From contig OY776121.1 in assembly GCA_963675135.1 (NCBI GenBank), positions 73,052,265-73,116,264 of the forward strand: a stretch of DNA of 64,000 nucleotides. The letters run 5' to 3'. How positions within the stretch are numbered: position 1 is the stretch's first letter; each line of letters opens with the position of its first letter. This DNA comes from Galeopsis tetrahit (taxonomy: Eukaryota; Streptophyta; Magnoliopsida; Lamiales; Lamiaceae). Positions 12,198 through 23,385 of this stretch are shown in pieces. The position numbers and the translations under genes are program-made. The notes under the pieces are model-generated. The model saw only the letters and a list, made by a program, of their open reading frames with translations. It was not told the DNA's origin and ran no database searches.

Positions 12198-14645
12198 ATG
12201 TTGACACTAGTAGCACTCTTCTTGTTCTTCATATCTTTGGCTTTTTTGCTGCGAAAACGGTCTGCCTCCAAGGCAATGGACAGGATTCCAGGGAGTTTAG
12301 GGTGGCCTATTGTGGGAGAGAGTTTCTCGTTCCTCTCTTCGTTTTCAAGTCCAGCCAGTATCTTTACCTTCATGCATGACAGGCAGAAAAGGTTAATAAT
12401 ACATTATGAGTTACTGTAACAAGTTTTACAATTTGGTGAAAGAATTTATGACCTTGATCTCATAGATAACTCTTTGTGTTAGGTATGGGAAGGTGTTCAA
12501 GAGTAGTGTATTGGGGAGACTCACTGTGTTCATGACAGGGAGAGAAGCAAGCAAGATCCTGTTAACGGGCAAAGACGGGCTCGTGAGCCTCAATCTCTTC
12601 TACACAGGGAAACAGGTTCTTGGCCCAACGAGCTTGCTTACGCAGAGCGGAGAAGCACACAAGAGACTACGTCGTTTGATAGGGGAGCCCTTATCAATGG
12701 ATAGCATGAAAAAGTATTTCCCATTCATCAACACTTTGGCTGAGGAGACGTTGGATCGTTGGAGTGGGAAGAAAATTCATGTTCTTGAAGAAGCTTCCCT
12801 GGTTGAGTTTTCTAACCCAAGATAACACACACACACATATATATGCACGTATAATACAGTAACACTGTTGCACCGTGAAACTGGTGCACAACTAATATAT
12901 TCAATGACTAATATTATTCAGTGAAAACAGCTAATACTGACCAATTGATACCTTATAGTAAAACAGCTAATACCGTTTAAAAAGTGCACTTGAGTTGCAC
13001 GGTGCAACTGGTGCATAAAAGTATTTCCCTCTATAAAGTGTTTTAAGCATTGGTTTCTGAAAGAAATTATTTCTTTTTTTTGTAGTTCACATTGAAGGTG
13101 ATAGGCCACATGATCATGAGCTTGGAGCCAACCGGTGAAGAACAAGAAAAGTTCCGGTCCAATTTCAAGATCATTTCCTCCTGTTTCGCCTCTTTGCCAT
13201 TTAAAATCCCAGGAACTGCTTTCTATCGCGGTATCAAGGTAAAGTACAATCTAGTATTGAGCAAAACGAAAGTAAAAGACATGCGTACCCTGATGCAGTT
13301 AATATCACAGCTTATGATGAATTCGACCAATAGTGCTTATACAATCCTCCATGTTGATAGGCTCGCGATAGGATGTATGCCATGTTAGACTCTACGATAG
13401 CCCAAAGGAGAAAGGGAGAAAGCTTCAAACAGGATTTCCTCGAATCCCTGTTAAAGAAGCACAGCAAAGAGGGGGATGATGATGATGATAAGCTTACAGA
13501 TAAACAATTAAAGGATAACATATTGACGCTCCTAGTTGCAGGTCATGATACCACTACAGCTGCTTTAACATGGCTCATCAAATTTCTTGAAGAAAATCCA
13601 GCTGCATTGGAACGTTTAAGAGTAATATCTTTATATAATCCTGCAATCATATCATTGTTTAATTAAACACCACGAGTAGAATTAATCAAGATTGAGGGTT
13701 TTCAGGAAGAACATCAGAAGATTCAAAGTAGCAGAAAAGATGGATCTAGCCTTACATGGGCAGAAGTGAACAGCATGCCTTATACAGCCAAAGTTAGCTG
13801 CAACCCATCACTTATATTGTTCCTGTTATTAAGGTATTTTAAGGTTACTAACTATACTTTCTTGGCATTGAACTCACAGGTTACCAGTGAAACTCTAAGA
13901 CGAGCAACAATTTTGCCCTGGTTTTCAAGAAAAGCAGCACAAGATTTTGAAATTGATGGTACATAATTTATACCGATTTGATCAGTAATTTGTGATGAGG
14001 ATGATGAAAAGAAAAATCATGCAGAATACTAAATTGCTCCAAATGTCAGGATATAAAATTGAAAAAGGATGGTCTGTGAACTTGGATGTTGTGTCGATTC
14101 ATCATGATCCGGAGATTTTTCCTAATCCAGAGAAGTTTGATCCTTCAAGATATGATGTAAGCTTTCAAATACACAAAGTCAATGGACAATGGGTAACAAT
14201 TCACCTAAATAGGTTTTCATATAAATAAGTATCGACTTTTGTACCCATTTTTTAATGTTTCAGGAGCCAATAAAACCTTACAGCTTTCTTGGATTCGGAA
14301 GTGGACCACGAATGTGCCCTGGAATCAACCTGGCCAAACTGGAAATTTCTGTTTTTATCCATCATTTGGTCTGTAGATACAGGTAACAGGATCATCAGCA
14401 TCCAAATTATATTAGACATAGAAAAACAGAGAATTAAACAAGAATTGGATACTGTGAAGCTAAGAAAACAAAACTGGAGAAATCATTTGAGATTGAGATA
14501 CACTAACTATTTTTGTAAGAATTCAGTCATTTATGAAGCGACTCCTGGTTGCAGGTGGACACCCCTGGAGAAAGACGACTCTGTCCAACCAACACTTGTT
14601 CGGATGCCCAAAAACAAGTACCCTGTCTTCGTAGAGCCTCTATAG
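12198..14645 (+). CDS. Cytochrome P450, CYP85 clan, most like CYP722; 9 exons
   Basis: Nine exons (12198-12391, 12483-12801, 13086-13238, 13361-13621, 13706-13792, 13880-13958, 14050-14156, 14264-14382, 14555-14645) join in phase to 469 residues. The start at 12198 puts a hydrophobic ER anchor ([15 protein letters not shown]) first; an in-frame upstream ATG at 12084 would add a non-typical leader. Landmarks: proline hinge [12 protein letters not shown]-helix AGHDTTT (282-288), ExxR as ETLR (342-345), FDPSRY (394-399) and heme loop [10 protein letters not shown] with Cys418. The end [18 protein letters not shown] matches what I recall of CYP722. CYP722 enzymes oxidise carlactonoic-acid-type strigolactone precursors; the related CYP707s are ABA 8'-hydroxylases. 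The P450 call is near certain; the CYP722 assignment and substrate are inference. Confidence 0.9.
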
Positions 14646-14903
14646 AGAACAACTGCATACAAATAGCCAAAGCATTTAGTGAAAAGCATGAAGAAGCTGA
14701 CACTTGGCTTCCATCAATAAAGTCTTTCACATCAGTTATTCCATCAAGGATGACAGGCTACTAGGAAAATCTTATGGGATCGTATATGTTGTTCGATACT
14801 TCCGCTATCTTTCTCTATCTATGTCACCTGGATCATGAATTCAATAATTTTCAGTTCAACAGAGAAAAAAAAAATCATCAGGAGCTCAACCAGAAAGCTA
14901 GCA

Positions 14904-15504
14904 CATGCACTTCCATTGGAAACTAATGTGACATGAATGTAATACAACAAACACCTACATATGGGTGCTACTCGTTGAAGAAACTACAAGAAGTACATCC
15001 AATTCTTAAAAATGAAAAAACGAAAAATATTTATCGATTTCACTACAAACACAATGAAAAGATGGCTTCAACACTCAGTAAGTGATTTAAAGAAAAACAA
15101 GATGATCAAATCATCAAACATGCACTTCCACATTGGAAACTAATGTGACATGAATGTAATACAACAAACACCTACATATGGGTGCTACTCGTTGAAGAAA
15201 CTACAAGAAGTACATCCAATTCTTAAAAATGAAAAAACGGAAAATATTTATCGATTTCACTACAAACACAATGAAAAGATGGCTTCAACACTCAGTAAGT
15301 GATTTAAAGAAAAACAAGATGATCAAATCATCAAACATGCACTTCCATTGGAAACTAATGTGACATGAATGTAATACAACAAACACCTACATATGGGTGC
15401 TACTCGTTGAAGAAACTACAAGAAGTACATCCAATTCTTAAAAATGAAAAAACGAAAAATATTTATCGACTTCACTACAAACACAATGAAAAGATGGCTT
15501 CAAA
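14904..15504. repeat. Three-copy ~216-bp tandem repeat between convergent genes
   Basis: Copies begin at 14904, 15119 and 15336 (each with CATGCACTTCCA), giving periods of 215 and 217 bp. The third is cut short near 15504 (AAAGATGGCTTCAA). Copies are nearly identical; copy 2 carries an extra CA (CCACATTGG) and there are a few single-base differences, so the amplification is recent. The array ends about 65 bp from the decarboxylase stop codon, so its last copy is probably in that gene's 3' UTR. It has no coding content. Confidence 0.9.
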
Positions 15505-15567
15505 GGAGAAGAGTCTCGCTACAAAATGACAAAGAAACCAACTAGGGTCCTCGAGTCAACAAATAAA

Positions 15568-18453
15568 TTACTTGTGAAGAGGACAAGAACAGTTTTCACT
15601 CCCTATATCCGCTGCAAGACAAGGAGGCTTTGTTTTTTCATCTTTATACCAGTTCGATCGCCCTGTTATTAACTCATCCAAGAAGGTATCCAGCTTCTCA
15701 ACGGAGACACTGGGCATCACAATAGCGTGTGCCATATTTCCCTCACAAGCAAGTTGCCAGCGGCGAACAAACTCTACATCATGGGGCCGCTCAAACACCA
15801 CTGTACTGCTCAGTTCATTTAGCATGGCGCTGATTCCGGCCGCCCTAAGGCGGTCTTTCAAGTAGTGAGCATTTCTGAGGCACTTTTGAACTTCTTTTTG
15901 GAACCCTTTGTACCCTTTTTTGTTTAGAGTGTACCAGAGGAAGATTGGAGCATGGCCGTTCCGGCTACCCATGATTGTTGCATCTCTTGAAGCGAGATAC
16001 TCTACGTTACTTGAAAGAGCGTGTATGTGTTTTAATCTCGTTAGTTGCACACCACAAGGCATTGGGCATCCCACAAACTTGTGGCCAGAAACACTGCAAC
16101 TTCCAATGGGCTTCTTGAATGAAACTTTTGGTGCCTGAACAAGAAACCAGACAATTTACCAAAAAATAGTGGCAAGAGCAAATTCATTAATTAATTTTAT
16201 TCAAGTCATAAAATTAATGGATGAGGTGAAGATTTTGTGAGAAATCAATAGAAGGATAATGCCAGAGTTCATTATACTTGAAATGACCAGCATTAGATTC
16301 GTACACAGCTTCCTTTCATTTTCAAATACTAGAGAGGCGTAAGTACTAAGTATTACGATGTTTTCAAAGCCAAAGAATATTTAGTAACGCAAGCCCCCTT
16401 AGGCTGTATCGTTAATTTATTTCTAACTGCACATGTATCCACAGTATCATCAACTCTTCAATGGCTTCTTTTGCATATATTCCATGGCATGATAATTCAT
16501 AGCATACCTAGGCCTTAGGTCCTGGGTTCGAGTCATGGGGAGGGGAAAAGGGATGGGTATTTAACTTGTAATCAAAAAAAAAAGTAATTACCTCTTCTGT
16601 ATGATTGTGTGGAAAGTCCATATATTGAAAAACTAGAAGTAAATTGGATAGGAAAGAGATACATAATGTGAATGAGACAGCAGACTTTGTATACCTTTTT
16701 TACAAATGGCATCATAAGCCCAAACAGAGCACCATCACAATGGATGTAGAACCTATCATGTGAGTATCCACATTCTTCCAGGGTCTGTATGACAAGATCA
16801 AGGTCGTCAACAGCCCCTTTAACAGTAGTTCCTGCAATTTGGGTTGTAATTGGACAATTTCAAAATCATGATGCTAAATATGCCAACAAAACACACTACT
16901 TACGCACATATTAACTAACATTTCTTATTCGCACTTGCAGTCAAAATAGACAAATGAGAAAGAATTACCTATGTTAACATTGAGGATTGCTGGTTTATCC
17001 TTGTGTGGAAGCAGCTTCTTTTTTAAATCTGCGCAGTCAATTTCTCCAGTGATCAGAGTTCCAACCTTTTCACACTCCATTCTGTACATTCTTGCTGCTT
17101 TGAACACAGAGTAATGGGACTCCTTTGATGCATACAAAACTCCATCAGGAAACACTTCTCTCCTGTTCAATTAATAATGAATCAGTATCAGAATATGCTC
17201 CAAACTCCAGCCTACAAGTGAAACCCATGTTTCTAAAATTTGGGACTCAAGGAAAAAAAAAAAAACCAAACTTACCCAACAAGGATCCCATGAAGATTAC
17301 CCTCAGTACCACAGTTTGTGATGTATCCCCAGTAATCATTCTTCTCAATTTCCCACAGGCGGGCAAACCAATCCAAAACACCCACTTCAAACTGCCTTGA
17401 GTGCACACCGTAGTTGCTTTCAATAAATGGATCGCCAAGGTTGTTAATAGAGAAATGCTGCAACTGACTTAGTGCGCCATAATCAAAGTCCAGATTGTAT
17501 GGATATCCTGTGTATAGAGAAAAATGTCCAGAAAGCATTCAGACAAATGAAATTACAAGAAGGGAGCATAACAGCTTCATTGAGCAATTCAAACTACATA
17601 CTTAAAACATAACTTCAAGACTTTTCAAAGCTGACAAGACAAGCAAGAAACCCAACCAAATGATGTTAAACAAATTCATGATAGAAAGTATCCACGGTCT
17701 CAACATACATCACCTCGATTACACAAAGGCAAACAGAGGATCTGAGTGTTGATTGATCCTTTCAGTACCATTGGAAGCAAGTAGGTAAACTTAACCACGT
17801 TTAAATTAAGCAAGCCATATGCCCTCCACCCCCATTACGACGTCGTCTTCAAAATATGATGCAGCTAACAAAATCAAAACATAACAAACGTATCTCATAC
17901 TAACTCAGCATCAGAATCTACTCCAGCTAATATCATTTTCCCAGCAGAAGTCCGTATAAACTTAACAACGATGAAAGTGAGACCAATACAGCCAGTTCAG
18001 ATGGAGTTTCACAAAAATCAACTGGATCCTTTACCATTAAATCAATCCCCAAAAACTATTAAAACAGCCAATTATATTCCGAAACTAGCAATATCAAAAA
18101 CAGATCAGAAATGAGAAAACCAGCAGGATTATACCTAGATGGTGCTTGGTCCGTTCGAGGAGAATTTTCCGGTATCTCGCCAACACACTGGCCATGTAGG
18201 CATCCTTATCTCCGGTAGACTCGTCATCGGCGTCCGGCTCCGTCACCTCATGGGACATGGTGTGAACGTTCCTCCCTAGGACCATCTCTCTCTTTCCGTT
18301 CGACTCCACCACCGGCGGCACCTCCTCCGACGGCACCGAATTCGGATCAAAAGACATCACAGCCGCCATCGTTAATTGATCCTCTGATTTTCCGTTAGCC
18401 CAAGATCCGTCAAATAAGTCCGTTGCCTCAATCTCAAAGCTGCTCCCAACCAT
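15568..18453 (-). CDS. SDC: Serine decarboxylase (PLP-dependent, group II type), 5 exons
   Basis: Five exons, in transcription order 18453-18135, 17507-17276, 17162-16969, 16831-16695 and 16134-15568, join in phase to 482 residues, the length I recall for Arabidopsis serine decarboxylase. The enzyme converts serine to ethanolamine using pyridoxal phosphate, feeding phosphatidylethanolamine, choline and betaine synthesis. Older annotations call the family histidine decarboxylase-like. Visible marks are the substrate and cofactor segment [14 protein letters not shown], the cofactor-binding aspartate in HCDGA (Asp281), and the Schiff-base lysine in SVSGHKF (Lys313). A variable N-terminal extension of about 85 residues precedes the conserved core at [11 protein letters not shown]. 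The gene is convergent with the P450. Intron 4 holds a SINE fragment. A 5' UTR intron may exist upstream of the ATG. Confidence 0.93.
16498..16580 (+). mobile_element. tRNA-derived SINE, 3' half, in a decarboxylase intron
   Basis: CCTAGGCCTTAGGTCCTGGG, GTTCGAGTC (B box) and an A-rich tail after GGGTATTT match the minus-strand SINE at 45741-45868. The A-box half is missing here. It sits between exons 4 and 5 of the decarboxylase gene, on the opposite strand to that gene. Confidence 0.7.
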
Positions 18454-18780
18454 TACCTCGGCTACTTAAAATGTACAAAAGTAGACACATTATTAGTTTC
18501 AACGGAGATAAAAAATTCAAAACGGAACAACCGAAAATCGAGAAAAATGCAGAAATAGTGGAATACCTGAAATAGGAATGCGATGAAGTATTGGAGAAGC
18601 GGAGATACCGGCTGGAAAAGGAGGCGGTGAATAGCGGAGTCTTGAGGGAGTGTGTGGGTGTATATATATATATACGTAATAATATTACAGTTTGGTGAAG
18701 GTGCCGTGTTGCATTTTGCCTGTGTACAATCATTCAAGGGCGGGGTACCATACGAGTGTGCACGCGTGAGACATGTTGAG
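18454..18780 (-). promoter_or_regulatory. Decarboxylase 5' UTR and promoter region
   Basis: Upstream of the start codon, the minus strand has a CT-rich leader and a TATATATATATA run at about 18661-18674, a plausible TATA region about 200 bp from the ATG. The distance suggests a long leader or a 5' UTR intron; GTATTCC after TTTCAG near 18567 could be its donor. The exact structure is not resolved. Confidence 0.4.
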
Positions 18781-20904
18781 CAGCCGACTTTAGAATATGA
18801 TAGTAATAATTAATTGAAGAAAAAAAATCCTAAACGAATAACACCTTTTAAGTGGAGAATTAGTGTATTACTTAAAGCACCAACATTTTATGAACGAAGA
18901 ATTAAAAGAAAAATAAACTCAAAGACTGGGTGACTTGACTTCCGAGTTGATCAATTTTATCAAAGACTAGTTTTGGCATAGAGATGGCAGCGGCAATTTG
19001 CCCCCTCTCATTGTTGTCGTTGGTGGGGGCATAAAAAGAAAAAATCACAAACACACTTTATATAAATCGTCAAAAAATTTATAAAAAAAAAGCATTTTAT
19101 ATGAAAAGGGAGTATATAGTATCTAATATATACTTCTGTATACTTTCTCAATTTTATAATAAATGTCACTTTATTTTTTTACAACAAATTATTACTCTTC
19201 ATTAATTATAACTAATTTTAATGTAAAATTTTTATTTAATAAAAAATGTGATCAAGAATGCAGTCGTATTCCTAAACTAAACTAATTTTGGTATAAATAA
19301 TATTTATAAAATTTATTTATGAAAAAATATTTTTAGTAAATGAATAAGGGTTAAATAGTCAAAAAAAATTAAAAAATCAGAGTAAAATTTATTTTTAAAA
19401 TAGTTAAAATACCAAAATGACATTTATTAAAAAATTGAAGGAGTAGTATATATTATTCATTTTTTTCATTTTGGATGTCTCTCATCTAAAGTTATTAATT
19501 TTTATTTTATTTTAAGCAACACCCATTATGTTTTTCTATATTTTTTATTTCATATCTCTTTACTTTGTTTTCTATTATTTTATATATCAACAATCCACTG
19601 CATGTATAGTAATATATTTTTTAATTAATATGTAAAAAATAAATTAATAGTTTTTAAACAGATGAAATGAGTAAGATTTTTTTTTTATAAATCAATATAT
19701 TTAATAATGGTAATTTGAATGTCGATTTTTAAATTTTAAATATAATGGACTTAGGATAATAAAATATAAAACCTGATTTTTAAACATAGGCTCTAGAATA
19801 AAGTATTCAAGAATATTGGAGTAATAGTATTTTATTTGGGTGGGGGTGATTTAATTTGATTGGAGAAATTGATGGTGTATCACGTGGCGCAAATGATATT
19901 TTGAGAATCTTAACATAGAACTCATCACCATTGGTGGACCACACCACACTTTAATTTAGGACAAGGTCTCAATCCCAATGGCTATTGGGTCGATGCAAAA
20001 GCCAAAACCTTTTTTTTTTTTTTAATTATTATCAATCGTTCACGGCAAACCCGTTGCTTTTCTTTTTAGAGAGTCATACACAAGATTATTTCACGATATT
20101 CTCATAAATTTGTGAATACCTTATTATTTCCTCGCATTGCACACTCAAATCATCCAACTCGAAATTTCATAAAATAAAAAAAAAAAGTGTGAAAGCAGAG
20201 TAGAGAAATGGTGAACTCACTCATGACTAAGTAGTAGAGAATTTTTTATTTTCAACTTAGACTTAATCTAATTTATATATATTTTTTTAAATGTTCCCTA
20301 GAATTGATTCGGGTCGGGGCCAGATTGGGGCAAGTTGGGCTCAAATTGGGTCGAGCTTTCTCATACTTCGAGATCTATGGTCCAGTCTGACTCGAAAAAA
20401 TAAATTTGAATTTTTTTTTTAAATTATTATAAGAATATTTTAATAATTTTATATTTTTATTGACCAGAGATTAAATTAGGAAAGATACAATGAAATTTAA
20501 TTCATTTTCATTGATGTCAATGCCATGGTCCACGGGCATCTTGTTAAATTTGTACATTTTCGTCTAATTCCACAGTCTTGTAATGGCATTTTTTTTTTGA
20601 ATTGTAGAGTAAGGAAAATTGAATTATGAAATGGATAGTGTATGAATACAAAGATGTAGTGGGATCTGATTTGATTTAGGGCAAATTTGAGAAGCAATAA
20701 TTGTGTAGTAGAATGAAATGAAAGGAGCACGTGGGTGGGGGCCCTTGTATTGTATGATTGAATATTCCGAACGATCTCATCTATACGTGTGTATAAGGCG
20801 CATATTCAAGTGGGCCCATGAATCACGAGCCTTGCGTTGCCACTTGCCACACCAGAATAATGGTGCGGGTTATTTGCCCCGAATGGCACTAGCCCTTATT
20901 TATT
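18781..20904. other. AT-rich intergenic DNA
   Basis: No gene is visible apart from the MITE at 19138-19453. A short G-rich patch at 20306-20360 (CGGGTCGGGGCCAGATTGGGG) stands out in AT-rich surroundings and may be a degraded transposon end. Predicted short frames have no recognisable content. Confidence 0.35.
19138..19453. mobile_element. Diverged MITE with ~35-bp inverted ends
   Basis: The left end (TATACTTTCTCAATTTTATAATAAATGTCACTT) and right end (AAATGACATTTATTAAAAAATTGAAGGAGTAGTATA) are imperfect reverse complements. The interior is AT-rich and non-coding. It resembles Stowaway-type elements, but the CTCCGTCC core has decayed. Confidence 0.6.
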
Positions 20905-21560
20905 AATTAAAATATTCAATTTATCTTTTTAATAAAATATCCATCGTAAATGCACTTTCTCTAAAATTTAAACACACCATAAATCTAACCTTAATTCCAG
21001 GGAAAACAGTCGTTGCCGTCCAAATAAATTTAGATTTAAAACTTAAAAATCTAAAAAAAAAAAAAAGTTGACAAATCAGTGTCGACCGATACTGGTTTGT
21101 TGACCATAGAGTATATTTTTTACTATAGTTTGTCGACAACATTTTATCGAAATAAAATTTAAAGAAAAAAATCCTAATTTTCGACAAAAAATTGTCGAAA
21201 ATAAACATTATTCTATTGATAACAACAATTTGTCGACAATAATGTTTTCTTGTCAAAAAAAATGTTGAAAAAGCAAGTGTATGGGGTAGAAGGTGGGGAC
21301 AACGGTCGACTTGGGTGGGATTCAGGCAGGGCGACGGGGGAGGAGGTGGCACCGCCGTGTGTGCGCAAAAAAAAAAAGGAGAACGGAGGTTTGGGTGGGG
21401 CGGGAAGCCAGGGGATGAGGCGACGGCGGCGCTCAAAAGTGAAAAAAAAAAGGAGGGAGGAGCTTGGGTGGCGAGTTGGATGATGGAAGAAGAAGGTGGA
21501 AAAGTAAAGAGAATAATTAGGTTTTAGAGGGGTATCCCGTATCCATTTATCAAACAATTT
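20905..21560. other. Non-coding block resembling the interior of the MULE at 30840-33156
   Basis: Three parts occur in the same order as in 30900-31760: an AT-rich segment with TTTTTAATAAA and AAATTTAAAC; a block of GTCGAC/TTGTCGAC-type motifs starting with AAATCAGTGTCGA, a 13-mer present in both; and a GC-rich, purine-rich segment broken by poly(A) runs (about 21290-21500). I could not find terminal inverted repeats or a target duplication. Overlapping open frames here arise from composition. Confidence 0.45.
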
Positions 21561-21586
21561 TTAAAAAAAAAAAAAAAGTATAAGGC

Positions 21587-21911
21587 TGCATTTGGTTGGG
21601 TGGATTTGGGCTTATGGATTTCAAATCCACATCCCAAATCCATTCTACTGTACATGTTTGGATAATTAATGTATTTCAAATGCTTAGATTTGTGTTCAAA
21701 TATTTTTTAGTTAAAATTGAGAGGGATTTCAAATCCACATCCCAAATCCATTCGACATGTTTGGATAATTAATGTATTTCCAAATATTTTTTAGTTAAAA
21801 TTGAGGGTGATTTCAAATTCTCACTAAAACCAGGTCATTTGAAATTCATCTATTGTTAACTCCTTTCATTTAAAATACCTCCTCAAATCAAACCCCACAT
21901 CCAAACACAAC
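21587..21911. mobile_element. hAT-type MITE-like element with internal duplication
   Basis: The left end GCTGCATTTGGTTGGGTGGATTT and right end AAACCCCACATCCAAACACAAC are imperfect inverted repeats of the TGTTTGG type common in plant hAT MITEs. Inside, a ~100-bp segment starting GATTTCAAATCCACATCCCA is repeated in tandem (from 21617 and 21725). No target duplication was confirmed. Confidence 0.45.
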
Positions 21912-22033
21912 ATAATAGTTCATTTTGGGGGAGTGCATTTATTTTGTGGGATACGTGTATCTAATATTCATGGAGGGGGAAATAACCCACACCCAAAACA
22001 ATATATCTTCTTTTTACATCACCTTAGCAACAA

Positions 22034-23008
22034 GGCCACGGATAAACCCCACATATTATGTTTTCATCCACATGATGATTTTATTCCCAAAATATGATTT
22101 CACCCGAACCCCTAAAATATCACAAATAACCTTTTTCTACTAAAACTTTAATACATATTATAAAAAAATATTGACTTCACCCACCTTTTCAAAAAAAAAA
22201 AAAAAAACCATTTTCTTGTCTTGAAACAAATTAATTTCCCACGCAATTCACCTTCTCTAGCCGCTCGTCGTTGTTGATATGGACAAAGGTAAGTATAGTT
22301 TAAATGTTTTGATTTTAAAATTCAATGTTAAATTTTGATTTAAATGTTAAAGCTTGAATGCTTGTTTAGTTTTTAGGTTGTGATATATGTTATATGTATG
22401 TTAGTTTAGGTGTTATTGTCTTCGTGATAGTTCATGAAGAAGTTAGGATTTATAATATTTTTTTCAAATTTCTACATTTTAAAATTTGATTTTCATATGC
22501 AGGCTAGTTTTTGTTGTTTAATAGTAGTTGTTATTGTGAATGATTTTGGCTTTCAATCGTTAAATAAACTTGTTTTTTGCACAAAACGGGATAGAGGGAG
22601 ACGAAATGGCAAAATAAGAGTTTTGGCCGATTCAACATTGGTTGGCCGAGTTTTGAATCAAAACGTGGAACTTTTTTTCGAAAAATCTCATAAAACTCGG
22701 TGAACGAGTGCTGAATTTTTGCAAAACGCAATTAAAAAAAAAAAAACCCAGAAACTAAATACACTACACATATATTAATTACAACTACACAATCATGCAA
22801 CAATATGATAAAATAAAACAATAATAACATGAAGAATAATAAATTACAAAGAAATACTATATTTTGGATGGGAGAGGAATGCAAAAAATATACTCCGTAT
22901 TTTATTTTATTTTTGTTTAGAATTGAACTCAGTACACGAGAATATAATATCTTTTTACCTATTAGTTTGAAAAATAAAGTGGGGGTGGAAGTGTATTTAT
23001 CCGTGGCC
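22034..23008. mobile_element. Non-autonomous Mutator-like element (975 bp)
   Basis: The left end GGCCACGGATAAA is the exact reverse complement of the right end TTTATCCGTGGCC (13 bp). Immediate flanks are TAGCAACAA (22025-22033) and TACCAACAA (23009-23017), a 9-bp target duplication with one mismatch, the size expected for Mutator elements. Inside is AT-rich DNA without a credible gene. The short terminal repeat makes this weaker than the next element. Confidence 0.6.
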
Positions 23009-23102
23009 TACCAACAACCACTCAACCATTTCGAATTGGGTTTGGTTCAGCCCAACTTCATTGGCCCACAAAAATGGGCTAACTCACTCCCCTCCATTTA
23101 AA

Positions 23103-23146
23103 GGGTCCGACTATTTACACCTCCATTTGCGTTGAGAACACTCCCC
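23103..23146 (+). repeat. Left terminal inverted repeat of the PMD-OTU MULE
   Basis: These 44 bp equal the reverse complement of 30769-30812 without mismatch by eye. Beyond them, subterminal motifs such as GGACGCACCCCCCCT (left, from about 23233) also occur inverted near the right end (from about 30765 leftwards) but at a different spacing. Confidence 0.92.
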
Positions 23147-23385
23147 TCATTTATTTTATATTATAATATTCATGTGAAATACCAAAAATACCCTATTAGT
23201 AAAATGGTACATACTAAATGCACCCCACTTACTGGACGCACCCCCCCTAATTTTTGGCCTTTCCCCTTCCACACTAAACCCCTTCTTCACCATTTTCTTC
23301 ACTTTCAAGTTATCGAAAAAAAATTCGGCCACACAATTTTAACAAAATCGTTCCTTTATATTCGGGGTCCTTGAAGGATAAAAAA

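Noticed and set aside
21213..21557. Frames opposite the purine-rich segment near 21300-21500
   Set aside because: Poly-Phe, poly-Pro and Arg runs mirror the poly(A) and GGC-rich sequence; no protein features.
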